Source of the DNA: an uncultured Clostridium sp.
Lineage (GTDB): Bacteria; Bacillota; Clostridia; Clostridiales; Clostridiaceae
Assembly: GCA_900548455.1 (NCBI GenBank)
Contig: URKQ01000001.1
Location: forward strand, 62,001-126,000
DNA: 64,000 nt
Direction of reading: 5' to 3'
Below are positions 17,205-26,105 of this stretch, in pieces (the stretch's first letter is position 1; each line of letters begins with the position of its first letter). Position numbers and translations under genes: made by a program. The notes beneath the pieces were generated by a model. It ran no database searches. It saw nothing but the letters and a program-made list of their open reading frames with translations, and had not been told where the DNA came from.

Positions 17205-17363
17205 ACGAAAATGCCACCGTTCAAGCTTTAGCATCATAGGGCGATGAAATTGCGTTAGTCTATGCCTTGGTTTCGACATAAACTGCTAACCTTCTCATAG
17301 TGTCTCCACTACTCCGCGGTAGCAATCCGTATCCCTATGGTAGCCTCACCTACCGAAATATAG
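17205..17363 (-). promoter_or_regulatory. M-box (ykoK) Mg2+ riboswitch aptamer
   Basis: Minus strand shows the M-box hallmarks: GGTAGGTGAGGCTACCATAG, GGATACGGATTGCTACCGC, GGAGACACTA, and ATGTCGAAACCAAGGCATAG. Order and spacing fit the ykoK/M-box consensus as I know it. It controls mgtA by transcription termination. Confidence 0.88.
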
Positions 17364-17379
17364 ATTTTTCTTTGCCTTT

Positions 17380-17408
17380 ATAATACACTATGCTAAAGGA
17401 TTTGTAAA
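17380..17408 (-). promoter_or_regulatory. promoter of the M-box/mgtA transcript
   Basis: -35 TTTACA (17408-17403), 17-nt spacer, -10 TATTAT (17385-17380). It lies 17 nt upstream of the first aptamer bases. Confidence 0.75.
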
Positions 17409-17472
17409 TGTTAATATTAGGAAAAACATTCGAAAGTTATAAATTTATACTTTGCATAACTTATATACCCTA

Positions 17473-18645
17473 TCACTGTTCTTCACTATAAATACTTCTT
17501 TTTTTATATTCACTATACCTATTAAAATATACCTTCAATAACCCAGCTACTGGCATTGATAGAATCATACCTATAGGCCCAAAATAACTACCTCCAATAA
17601 GAACTGCAATTAAAATCCATACAGGAGAGAGTCCTATCTTATCCCCAACAATTTTAGGTTGAACAAAGTTTCCATCTATCTGTTGATAAAGTAGTAGTAA
17701 TATTGCTCCAATTATTCCTAAAGGCAAACTTGTAAATATTCCAAAGAAAAATGCAAGGGCTGCTCCAATAACAGGACCTATATACGGAATGATATTAGTA
17801 ACTCCAGCAATTACACCTATTAACACTGCAAACGGATGTCTTATTATAAGCAGAAGTATTGTTGAAACAACCCCAACTATTACTGAATCTAAAATCTCAC
17901 CAACAATAAATCTTCCAACAATATTATCTAAATCTAATAAAAATATTGTTAAAGCCCTTCCTACTTTATATGGCAAAAGAACATCTCTAAGTCTTTTCAT
18001 TTGATAAACAAGCCTCTCCTTATCAATTAAAAAATAAATTGTCAATATTATAGTAACTATAAAATTAACAACAAAAGATGATAATCCTGAAACTACATTT
18101 ATTGTTACATTTAAAATTTTATCTGCCATTAAACCTACTTTATTTACTATATCACCAGACAAGTTCCCAGCACTTTCAACTGTTATATTTTTATTACTCA
18201 AATTTGATATAATCTCACTAAACCACTCTCTCATCTGCTTCTCAACTTCTGGCAAGGAATTAACAACATCTTTTACATTATTAATAATTGGTGGTATTAA
18301 AAAATTATATATTAAAACTAGCCCTAAAATTACTAGTAAAAATACTAGTAAAATACTAAGAAGTCTAATTAACTTTGAATACTTCTCTTTTCTTTTATCA
18401 TTAATAATTTTATAAATGTTTTTTTCTATAAATTTCATTGGTTCATATAATAGATATGCTAATAAAATAGCATAAATTATGGGAGATATTATATCAAGAA
18501 ATCTCTTAAATTGTACTATAACAAAACTAACCATAACTTCCCCATAAGTTATAGTTTTTATAGTCAACACTACTATAATAGCTATAAATATTATAAATAC
18601 CCCATACTTTATATACATTTTATTTTTCTTTAGTTTCTCAATCAT
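17473..18645 (-). CDS. AI-2E family transporter (YtvI/PerM-like permease), 390 aa
   Basis: Polytopic membrane protein with paired N-terminal helices (residues 12-30, 37-66 and 90-118), a soluble middle segment to about 190, then helices including LIIRHPFAVLIGVIAGVTNI, IPYIGPVIGAALAFFFG and PVWILIAVLIGGSYFGPIGM. The blocks NIIPYIGPVIGA and GPIGMILSMPVA are typical of the family formerly PerM/UPF0118. Members export autoinducer-2 or drive Na+/H+ exchange; which applies here is unknown. ATG follows AGGAGA. It stands alone between mgtA and brnQ. Confidence 0.88.
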   Translation of the reverse strand: MIEKLKKNKMYIKYGVFIIFIAIIVVLTIKTITYGEVMVSFVIVQFKRFLDIISPIIYAILLAYLLYEPMKFIEKNIYKIINDKRKEKYSKLIRLLSILLVFLLVILGLVLIYNFLIPPIINNVKDVVNSLPEVEKQMREWFSEIISNLSNKNITVESAGNLSGDIVNKVGLMADKILNVTINVVSGLSSFVVNFIVTIILTIYFLIDKERLVYQMKRLRDVLLPYKVGRALTIFLLDLDNIVGRFIVGEILDSVIVGVVSTILLLIIRHPFAVLIGVIAGVTNIIPYIGPVIGAALAFFFGIFTSLPLGIIGAILLLLYQQIDGNFVQPKIVGDKIGLSPVWILIAVLIGGSYFGPIGMILSMPVAGLLKVYFNRYSEYKKRSIYSEEQ

Positions 18646-18735
18646 TCTTGTCTCCTAAACTTAAATCGTTTTATTATATGACTTTTAATTATATGAATGT
18701 ACTATTCCCTAAAATCTTGATTTAATGTATAGACT

Positions 18736-18783
18736 AAAAAAGAACAGTTTATGTTACATAGCGTGTACACAAACTGTTCTTTC
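18736..18783 (-). terminator. terminator of brnQ
   Basis: Minus strand: AAAGAACAGTTTGTGT, loop, ATAAACTGTTCTTTTTTAG. It begins within 10 nt of the brnQ stop codon; a strong stem with a T6 tail. Confidence 0.85.
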
Positions 18784-18790
18784 TTCATAG

Positions 18791-20095
18791 TTATTTACTT
18801 TTTCTCATATTAAAAATTATGTAGCTAGTTATCATTGCAATTAAAGCTGGCAACACCCATCCTAGTCCTTCATTATAAAGAGGAATAAATCCAAATATGT
18901 GCTGACCAAATTTTAAACCAAAACCCTCTAAGCCGTGGGCAATGCTTATAAGTGCAGTAAATGTTATAGTTAAAGGATAAACCATGTAGTTTTTTGAAAA
19001 AAATCTATCTAACATAGCAATAACAATTAATATAATTGCAATTGGATAAATCATATTAAGCACAGGTATAGAAATTTTAAGAATTTGTGTTAATCCCATA
19101 TTTGCAAGAACCATACTTAAAAAGACTAAAATTCTTACAAAATTCTTATATGTTATTTTACTTGTCAAGGAAGCAAAATATTGACTGCAAGATGTAATAA
19201 GGCCAACACTTGTTGTAAGACATGCCAAAGTAAATAATAATGCAAGTAAGATAGCCCCTGGTTTCCCAAATAAATATGTTACAACATTTGTCAGTGTATT
19301 AGCTCCATTAAGCGTTTCACCAAATCTTCCACCACTGGCAGAACCTAAATAAGCTAGTACAGCATATATAATAACAAGTAAGGCTCCCGCTATAAATCCT
19401 GCTTTAATTGTAGCCGACATTACATTTTTTTCTTCATTAATTCCCTTGGATTTAATTGCAAAAGCTATTACAATCCCAAAATTTAGTGCTGCTATAGTGT
19501 CCATAGTTAGATAACCTTCTAAAAAGCCCGTTACAAAAGGTGAATTTACATATGCTCCTGAAGCTTGTCCATATGAACCTATAGGTTTAAATGCAGCTCC
19601 TATTATTATAACTAAAATCAGCATTAATAAGGTGGGTGTCAAAACCTTCCCCATCCTATCTACTAATTTTGTGGGTGATGAAGAAAGCCAATATGCTACA
19701 AAGAAAAATACTAATGTAAAGATAAATCTCGTCATTTGTATAGATACATCTGCTGGTATGTATGGAGATACCACCATCTCAAAGGGTAAGCTACCAGCCC
19801 TTGGAATTCCTAAACAGGGTCCAATAGACAAATAAATTAAAATAGTAAATATTTTAGCAAACACAGGATGTACTCTTCCTGATAAATTTTCTAATCCACC
19901 TGTCTTTGCTACAGCAATTACTCCTAAAATAGGGAATCCTACTGCCGTTATTAAAAATCCTCCAAGAGCAACCCACACATTTTCTCCAGCAGACTGTCCT
20001 AAAAATGGTGGAAAAATTAAATTTCCTGCTCCAAAGAATAGTGAAAAGAGCATAAGTCCTATAAATGTTAAGTCTTTTTTTGATAATTGTTTCAT
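18791..20095 (-). CDS. brnQ: branched-chain amino acid transport system II carrier protein BrnQ, 434 aa
   Basis: 12-helix LIVCS-family carrier that imports leucine, isoleucine and valine with Na+ or H+. It opens with FIGLMLFSLFFGAGNLIFPP, the family signature, then LGQSAGENVWVALGGFLITAVGFP and FIPLYNEGLGWVLPALIAM near the end. Full family length. ATG follows AGGAGG. It is preceded by a T-box leader, so expression should rise when the matching tRNA is uncharged. Confidence 0.95.
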   Translation of the reverse strand: MKQLSKKDLTFIGLMLFSLFFGAGNLIFPPFLGQSAGENVWVALGGFLITAVGFPILGVIAVAKTGGLENLSGRVHPVFAKIFTILIYLSIGPCLGIPRAGSLPFEMVVSPYIPADVSIQMTRFIFTLVFFFVAYWLSSSPTKLVDRMGKVLTPTLLMLILVIIIGAAFKPIGSYGQASGAYVNSPFVTGFLEGYLTMDTIAALNFGIVIAFAIKSKGINEEKNVMSATIKAGFIAGALLVIIYAVLAYLGSASGGRFGETLNGANTLTNVVTYLFGKPGAILLALLFTLACLTTSVGLITSCSQYFASLTSKITYKNFVRILVFLSMVLANMGLTQILKISIPVLNMIYPIAIILIVIAMLDRFFSKNYMVYPLTITFTALISIAHGLEGFGLKFGQHIFGFIPLYNEGLGWVLPALIAMITSYIIFNMRKSK

Positions 20096-20167
20096 ATTTT
20101 TTCCTCCTATGTAATAAAAATTAGTTATATATGAAAATATGAATATGGTAATTCCCTTATTCGAACA

Positions 20168-20455
20168 TAAAAAAACGCCCCTTGATTGCTCAAGGGACGA
20201 ATAAAATCCGCGTTACCACCCAAATTCTATAAAAACTTTATAAATATAATTATAAATAAAATTTCTATAGCTCTTAATTCATATCTATCAATATGCTTAT
20301 CCTATAACGTGGAAAGACTCCGGCAAAACTTACTCAATACTTTTCAGCCTTGCTTCTAGAAGATGATTTTCAGATATACTTTGAACATTGGCTTTCAGCA
20401 TACACCAATTCTCTGTGGATCATTATATAACTTACTTTTTCTCATTGTCGAATTT
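20168..20455 (-). promoter_or_regulatory. T-box riboswitch controlling brnQ (probably isoleucine)
   Basis: Minus strand: Stem I elements CAGAGAATTGG and GAAAGCCAATG, a later hairpin, the antiterminator bulge GGGTGGTAACGCGG (20221-20208), and the terminator CCCTTGAGCAATCAAGGG with a GCGTTTTTTT tail (to 20169). The codon ATC in TATATCTGAA lies where the specifier is expected, just before the closing strand of Stem I. This would mean tRNA-Ile and fits a branched-chain carrier. The specifier call was made by eye only. Confidence 0.9.
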
Positions 20456-20472
20456 TTCACTATATTGTGCAT

Positions 20473-20501
20473 ATTATATCAATTGATTATATGCTTGTCA
20501 A
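20473..20501 (-). promoter_or_regulatory. promoter of the T-box/brnQ transcript
   Basis: Perfect consensus: TTGACA (20501-20496), 17-nt spacer, TATAAT (20478-20473). Confidence 0.9.
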
Positions 20502-20530
20502 TATTCTAATTTCATATTTTTCATTTGATT

Positions 20531-23494
20531 TTACTCCAACATAAAATCACTATAATCTTTTATACCCTTTATATTTATGGCATATCTGCAATTATTCATA
20601 TAATCATCATATCCATATACTAATAAATAATATTTTCCTGGTACAGCATCAAACTTACCTGTCTTGCTATCTTCCTCTTCATACTGAGCCCAACAAAGCA
20701 TATTATTTAGGTCATCTTCTTTATATACTATAAAGGCCGTACCATAAATATCACTAATAAAACTTATATCAACTTCTCCAGCCTTTTCTACCTCAAACTG
20801 AAAAATATCAGTATCTGTTGTATTGTCAAGTATTCCTTCAACATTAATGTTGTTTCCAATATATCTATTTGCTTCATCAAAAGTATTATTTGGCTCCTTT
20901 TCTAATACAATGGCACCATCATTTTCAGGAGTATCTTTTTTATCGATTGTTATTGAAAATTTAGCTATTCCCTCTCCCCCTTTATCATCAATAACTGTTA
21001 ATTTTACAGTATAAGCACCTTGTTCACTATAAATATGCATAGGATTTTTTTCATTGGAAGTAGTTCCATCTCCAAAGTCCCATCTATACTCATTTATTTG
21101 CCCATCTTCATCGAAAGATTTATCTGCACTAAATTTAATAATATCATTAACCTTTCCTTTTAGCGGCCCTTCTATAAAAGCTATTGGAGCTTTATTTAAA
21201 TCTGGCGTAAATTCCCCCTTTAGCAAACCTCTAAAAACAAGATTATAATTATATTTCCCATCTACTACCTTGTAGTCTGTAAAATAGCAAGTTACTGTAT
21301 CGTAGCCTGTCCATTCTAAATCGGATAAATTCTTTAGCATTTTATCTGCTACATCACTCATTTCTAGATAGTCTTGGAGTTTTCCTTTACTCTCATTTCC
21401 TTCATATTCTCCTTCAACTTCAAATAACTTAAACTCACTTGAATTACGAATATGGCTAGTAACATTTTTTATATTACCAATTTTACTTACATCACTAACA
21501 ATTGTATTAATACTTAATTCCTCATGATTAATTATATAGTCGTCAGAAACTAAAGGTGTTGATATTTTATCCTTATTCCCCACTAAATTTTTAATATAGT
21601 TTTTATAACTATCATTTGCTGATCCATATTTTGAATTATTTAAGATGCTTCTATACCCATTTATATCATTATTCATAATGGAGTTATTTATCTCATTAAA
21701 AGTTCTCATATCATTATTATAAAGATATGATACAAACGCAAATCCATAATTATAAAACTCCCAACCACTATTGTAGTTTGAGGAAAAAAGTCTATTTAAA
21801 TCATACATTTCTGACTTGTTATCAGATAATTGATCTACAATTGATATCCTTGGCTCAACACCGTCAGTACGAGTAGCTCCTGCAAAAAACTCTGCGCTTC
21901 CTTCTTCATACCAAACAAGATCATCATTTTTATAAAATTCTCCATCACCCCATAAACCAGGAACTAAATATCTACCTTGTAGATAGTGAGTGAATTCATG
22001 TCTAAATAACTCTTCTAAACTATATATGCTTTCCTGTTCAGTTCTCTCATAAGTGTAAAAAGTACCTGTTGATTCAATATAAATTCCACCATTATCAGTA
22101 CTTAGTCCACTTAAATATCTATTCATATCATATTCTTTAGGTGAATTAAATATCTTTATTGTCAATACATCATCATATCCTGTTTTATCTATAGGATCAT
22201 CTTCTCCTATTACCCTAAAAAATTGAGCTTCCACTTCCTTTGCTGCCCAGTATAACTTTTTAACCTTTTCTTCTGATACTTTGTCTCCAACATGCATTAC
22301 AATTGAACCATCATCAAAAGAATATTCCTTTGGTAGATATTTTTTATTTCCTTCTTCTTGAAGTTTTCCGTAGTCAATTTTTTCCCCTCGACTATTGACC
22401 CCATTATATTTATAAACAATTCTTTGCGCTGCAACATAAAATCTCTCAGAATATTTTATAGCTGTGTCCATAATGGAAGTTAGAATGCTATTAGCCATAG
22501 TTGAATTACTATGGAATAATCCTAAATCACCCAAATAATATATGCCATTATTTATAAACCATTGATTCTCTTCTGCTTCATTTGTCATTAAGGATATATT
22601 TTTCAACTCATTAATATACTCATCTATTTTCCCATAAAAAAACATTTCTTTTGGATTTTTATTATATGCCATTGATGAAAAAGCATATGATACACCTGAA
22701 ATTACAGAGTGTATGGCCTGTCCTTTAGACCTATCTTTATTATATTCATCTATATTTTCTCTATATTCCTTCATTAAAAGGCTAGCTTTATTAGAAAGTT
22801 TTATATTACATGAGGTATTTCCAATTAAAGCTCCAAAACTATTTATTACACCATTTTCAGTAGAATTTCCAAATTTAAAATTTTGGTTGCTAATCATTGA
22901 TTCTAAAGCTGGCAAACATAAATTTTTAGACTCCTGAGTATTTAAATAACTTAGCTGTTCATTGTAATATCCTAAATAGTATCCTGCACGCAATACTTCT
23001 ACTAAAGTTGGAATTCCCTTATCATCACTACTAGTAAAACTTTTTGCTCTTACATTTAATTCATTAATAATATATTTTACACGGTTAAAATCTCCAAAAA
23101 ATCTTTGAGCTTCATCTGAATAAGTGAATAGCCCGTCTATTTCATACCATTGCAACTTTACAATAACATTTACCATATCTGAATAAGATAAATCTGATAG
23201 CTCAGAGAGAGTATATTGTCTTTGAGCTAAAGTTGTTTTTACATTTAACTTTTCTTCATAGGGAGCTATAACATTATTTTTAAAGTCATTTATATCTTTG
23301 GCTTCAACAATATTAGGATTTCTATCTACCTCTTCACTATCTATTAAAAAGTTGGGTTCATATGGTAACATTACCTCTTCTGCTGAAGAATCTATATTAT
23401 TTTTTTTATTATCATTTGCCATTACCAAACCTGAACAATTACCTGCTAAAAATAATGACAAAAGTAATGATATTATTTTTTTACTTAATTTCAT
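20531..23494 (-). CDS. secreted collagenase (peptidase M9), 987 aa
   Basis: Extracellular zinc protease of the clostridial/Bacillus collagenase family. Signal peptide residues 1-25 with a likely cut after LVMA. The N-terminal activator (M9N) domain has LSELSDLSYSDMVNVIVKL. The peptidase domain has HEFTHYLQGRY (zinc site HExxH, about residue 497) and the third ligand in EEGSAEFFAG about 33 residues later. One PKD domain spans about 768-855 (YRWDFGDGTTS) and one C-terminal PPC/collagen-binding-like domain about 870-975. ATG at 23494 follows GGAGG; an in-frame start 12 codons upstream lacks one. It has one PKD and one binding domain, fewer than some ColA/ColH enzymes. Collagen as substrate is inferred from family. 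Confidence 0.9.
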   Translation of the reverse strand: MKLSKKIISLLLSLFLAGNCSGLVMANDNKKNNIDSSAEEVMLPYEPNFLIDSEEVDRNPNIVEAKDINDFKNNVIAPYEEKLNVKTTLAQRQYTLSELSDLSYSDMVNVIVKLQWYEIDGLFTYSDEAQRFFGDFNRVKYIINELNVRAKSFTSSDDKGIPTLVEVLRAGYYLGYYNEQLSYLNTQESKNLCLPALESMISNQNFKFGNSTENGVINSFGALIGNTSCNIKLSNKASLLMKEYRENIDEYNKDRSKGQAIHSVISGVSYAFSSMAYNKNPKEMFFYGKIDEYINELKNISLMTNEAEENQWFINNGIYYLGDLGLFHSNSTMANSILTSIMDTAIKYSERFYVAAQRIVYKYNGVNSRGEKIDYGKLQEEGNKKYLPKEYSFDDGSIVMHVGDKVSEEKVKKLYWAAKEVEAQFFRVIGEDDPIDKTGYDDVLTIKIFNSPKEYDMNRYLSGLSTDNGGIYIESTGTFYTYERTEQESIYSLEELFRHEFTHYLQGRYLVPGLWGDGEFYKNDDLVWYEEGSAEFFAGATRTDGVEPRISIVDQLSDNKSEMYDLNRLFSSNYNSGWEFYNYGFAFVSYLYNNDMRTFNEINNSIMNNDINGYRSILNNSKYGSANDSYKNYIKNLVGNKDKISTPLVSDDYIINHEELSINTIVSDVSKIGNIKNVTSHIRNSSEFKLFEVEGEYEGNESKGKLQDYLEMSDVADKMLKNLSDLEWTGYDTVTCYFTDYKVVDGKYNYNLVFRGLLKGEFTPDLNKAPIAFIEGPLKGKVNDIIKFSADKSFDEDGQINEYRWDFGDGTTSNEKNPMHIYSEQGAYTVKLTVIDDKGGEGIAKFSITIDKKDTPENDGAIVLEKEPNNTFDEANRYIGNNINVEGILDNTTDTDIFQFEVEKAGEVDISFISDIYGTAFIVYKEDDLNNMLCWAQYEEEDSKTGKFDAVPGKYYLLVYGYDDYMNNCRYAINIKGIKDYSDFMLE

Positions 23495-23654
23495 TAATCT
23501 TCCTCCATATATTTGTATTTTATGATACATTTTATATTGAATTTTGATTATAAAGTCACTGCAATATCATTATATTTATTTATCTTAATTTTGTGAAAAT
23601 AATAGTTTATTGATAATAATAACAAAAATATTAAAATTTATTACTTCAAAACTA

Positions 23655-23692
23655 ATTAGTAATATATTTACAAAATATGTTATAATAGTATT
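23655..23692 (+). promoter_or_regulatory. promoter resembling type-B module, copy 5
   Basis: Plus strand TAGTAATA then TTTACAAAATATGTTATAAT. The last 20 nt are identical to the promoter part of copy 1 on the minus strand (1690-1655). It precedes another acetyltransferase gene. Confidence 0.55.
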
Positions 23693-23733
23693 GTTTTAAA
23701 CTTTAATTAAAATAGCTTTTGTGGAGGAATTTT

Positions 23734-24186
23734 ATGGATAAAGAATTGATTTTAAAGAAAGTTGATGAAAACAATTTTATTGAATGCTTTAACTTAAATC
23801 TTGGTGATGGACAAGATAAATTTGTATCTCATCCTGTTCGTAGTTTAGCTCAGGCATATGTATATTATAATCAATGTACTCCTTTCGCAATTTATAAAGA
23901 TAACACTATTGTTGGATACGTTATGGTTATATATGATTATGACGAGGAAACCTATAATATTTGGCACATGATGATTGATAAGAAATATCAAGGTAAAGGC
24001 TACGGAAGTAACGCTGTAAAATTATGTATAGATTATATAAAATCAAAACCATTTGGAAAATCAAATGATATTATACTAACTTGTAATATGGATAATTCTC
24101 ACGGAATTCACATTTATAAAAAATTAGGTTTTATAGATACAGGAGAACGTGATGATGATGAAATAATTATGAAATTAGTAATTTAA
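23734..24186 (+). CDS. GNAT N-acetyltransferase, 150 aa
   Basis: Begins MDKELILKKVDENNFIEC. VGYVMVIYDYDEETYNIWHM is strand 3-4, followed by IDKKYQGKGYGSNAVKLCID (acetyl-CoA loop QGKGYG) and IHIYKKLGFIDTGERDDDE. This layout resembles diamine/spermidine acetyltransferases (BltD/PaiA group), but the acceptor is not proven. ATG at 23734 follows GGAGG. Promoter sequence is shared with cassette genes of the 1-12 kb region, hinting at a common origin. Confidence 0.85.
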   Translation: MDKELILKKVDENNFIECFNLNLGDGQDKFVSHPVRSLAQAYVYYNQCTPFAIYKDNTIVGYVMVIYDYDEETYNIWHMMIDKKYQGKGYGSNAVKLCIDYIKSKPFGKSNDIILTCNMDNSHGIHIYKKLGFIDTGERDDDEIIMKLVI

Positions 24187-24261
24187 ATTTATTTGACTCT
24201 ATAGAAAAATACAGTGAGTTAATATAGCATTGAGATATGAATTTAAGGGAGCTGTATATTA

Positions 24262-24723
24262 TTGAAAAAGAAAAAAATTGTTTTAACAATATTTGTATTC
24301 ACAATTTTAATTTCTGTTGCAATTGTTGCTAGACCATATATTTTCTCTTCTACAAAATTAATTTCAAGAAATAACTATAATTATAACTATATTAGAGCAA
24401 CGGCTTTAGATTGGGATTCTATAAATAATTTTATTGAACTAGATAACACACAGAATAGTAATGTAGATGCATTAATCAATTTAATTGATAATTTGTCAGT
24501 AAGAAGAACTCTAAAACCTAAATCTATTTACAATTATACAGTTACATTTACAGCAACATATAGTGAAAATGATAGCAGTACTTATACTCAACCTGTCTTT
24601 ACCCTTCAATTTTATAGCAATAATGTAATTGGTTTTTATGAAAAATCTAATTATAAGAAACAATATTTTAAAATTGAAGATAAAGAATTTGATATTGAAA
24701 AAATCATAGAAAATCTACAGTAA
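24262..24723 (+). CDS. membrane-anchored hypothetical protein, 153 aa
   Basis: TTG start with AAGGGAG 9 nt upstream. N-terminal KKKKIVLTIFVFTILISVAI is a single membrane helix or signal anchor; the outer part of about 120 residues is rich in Asn/Tyr/Ser. Segments INNFIELDNTQNSNVDALIN and SVRRTLKPKSIYNYTVTFTA recall small clostridial secreted proteins of the DUF5301 type, but I am not sure of that family. It shares the acetyltransferase's transcript (75-nt gap) and ends at a strong terminator. Confidence 0.65.
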   Translation: MKKKKIVLTIFVFTILISVAIVARPYIFSSTKLISRNNYNYNYIRATALDWDSINNFIELDNTQNSNVDALINLIDNLSVRRTLKPKSIYNYTVTFTATYSENDSSTYTQPVFTLQFYSNNVIGFYEKSNYKKQYFKIEDKEFDIEKIIENLQ

Positions 24724-24728
24724 GAACA

Positions 24729-24775
24729 AAAACCACTTTATACATTACATAAGGCAATGTATAAAGTGGTTTTAT
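24729..24775 (+). terminator. strong hairpin terminator
   Basis: Arms AACCACTTTATACATT and AATGTATAAAGTGGTT with a TTTTATTTAT tail, 5 nt after the stop codon. Confidence 0.9.
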
Positions 24776-24890
24776 TTATAGTATAGATTTATTTTTAACA
24801 ATGATTGTAAAAAATAAAATACTTATAGTTTCACATGTATTGTTTCAATTATTGTACATATATTGTATCAATTTATGCAATAAAATTTAG

Positions 24891-25277
24891 TTAACGACTT
24901 ACTCTAATCCTTCCTATATAGTCATAAATAAATAAACATGCCGATCCAACTCCATAACATAATATATCTTTTATATCAAAAGTTGATCCTAATAAAATAC
25001 TAAAAAAAGCACTATCACCTAGTCCAAGAATTTTAACAAAATTAAAATATTGTAATACTTCTATAAAAGCTGCAAATAAAAATACCCATAGTGGCAATAG
25101 CTTACATTCTGTTGGAATTATAACTCTTAAAGCGAAATAAATAAGAATTACAACTAACATATCTCCAACGTAAGGTCTTATTATATTATCATGAACAAAT
25201 AGTGCTATAAGTACTTCTATACATAATAGAACTATAAAAATTGCTGCGTATTTAATTCTTTCTTTCTTATTATCCAT
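24891..25277 (-). CDS. DUF2809 family membrane protein, 128 aa
   Basis: Four membrane helices (residues about 10-28, 36-53, 60-80 and 100-120). The family block IIRPYVGDMLVVILIYFALR matches DUF2809 as I remember it, as does FAAFIEVLQYFNFVKILG. Function unknown; some relatives lie beside antibiotic-resistance genes. ATG at 25277, with GGAGAAGGG close before it. Followed by the 3'-end remnant of the MITE-like element on its 5' side. Confidence 0.78.
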   Translation of the reverse strand: MDNKKERIKYAAIFIVLLCIEVLIALFVHDNIIRPYVGDMLVVILIYFALRVIIPTECKLLPLWVFLFAAFIEVLQYFNFVKILGLGDSAFFSILLGSTFDIKDILCYGVGSACLFIYDYIGRIRVSR

Positions 25278-25311
25278 ACCCTTCTCCTAACACCAATCAT
25301 CTTACTTATAT

Positions 25312-25340
25312 ATTCTATCACTGTATTTTACTACAGAGCC
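25312..25340. mobile_element. solo end of the MITE-like element
   Basis: CTATCACTGTATTTTACTAC followed by AGAGCC matches the right terminal repeat of copy 1 (14145-14169). No left end or core is nearby. Confidence 0.6.
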
Positions 25341-25445
25341 TATATTAATGATAACAAATAACTTTCTATTAATCTATCTTGGTATAACCTAAAAGTATTC
25401 ATTGACCTTTATATTATGACAAAGTATAGGTATTGCAAACTAAGT

Positions 25446-25492
25446 ATTCTTTAAAAATTGAATAGTATATCATTTGAAAAATATGTTATAAT
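25446..25492 (+). promoter_or_regulatory. type-B promoter module, copy 4 (plus strand)
   Basis: AAAAATTGAATAGTATATCA then AAAAATATGTTATAATTGC, the same module as at 1655, 3613 and 11459 but facing right. It lies 60 nt before an acetyltransferase start. Confidence 0.65.
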
Positions 25493-25551
25493 TGCATCAT
25501 AATAGTAGAAAAGTGCGAACTGAAAACTATAAATATAAGGTGGTGCAAAAC

Positions 25552-26010
25552 ATGAAAATAAGAAAAACGGTTAAAGAAGATATTGACCTCCTCATAAAAA
25601 TTCGTATGGATTACCTGTTTGCAGAAAAAGGTGTGTCTTCAGCTGAAGAAATGGACGATATTAAAAAGAAGTTAGATGAATATTTTACCAATTACCTTAA
25701 CAAGGGATTTATTGCTATCATTGCCGAGGATAAAAATGAAGTATTAGCAACTGCATTTATGTCAATAGTGGAAAGACCTCCCCTAATAGCGTTTTCATCA
25801 TATCTTGTCGGTACTGTATACAATGTTTTCACATACCCTCAATATAGAGGAAAAGGTATTGCAACGAAAGTTATGACTGAACTTTTATCGGAAGCAAAGC
25901 TATTAGGCGTTGCCGCAGTTGATTTAATGGCGACCGAAAAAGGTAAACCATTATATGAAAACCTTGGATTTGGAGCATCAAACTATACATCAATGAATAG
26001 GTTCCTCTAG
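25552..26010 (+). CDS. GNAT N-acetyltransferase, 152 aa
   Basis: Begins MKIRKTVKEDIDLLIKIRMD. GNAT core: IAIIAEDKNEVLATAFMSIV, then VFTYPQYRGKGIATKVMTEL (acetyl-CoA loop RGKGIA) and MATEKGKPLYENLGF. ATG at 25552 follows AAGGTGG; upstream in-frame codons lie inside the promoter. It is the first of three genes read rightwards. Substrate unknown. Confidence 0.85.
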   Translation: MKIRKTVKEDIDLLIKIRMDYLFAEKGVSSAEEMDDIKKKLDEYFTNYLNKGFIAIIAEDKNEVLATAFMSIVERPPLIAFSSYLVGTVYNVFTYPQYRGKGIATKVMTELLSEAKLLGVAAVDLMATEKGKPLYENLGFGASNYTSMNRFL

Positions 26011-26105
26011 TGAATATGAGGTATTTTTTATTGGTAATTCAATCCTATTATACAACTTGTATATGAATATATTTAGTATTACCTAATTTGATAGGAGAGA
26101 ACTTT

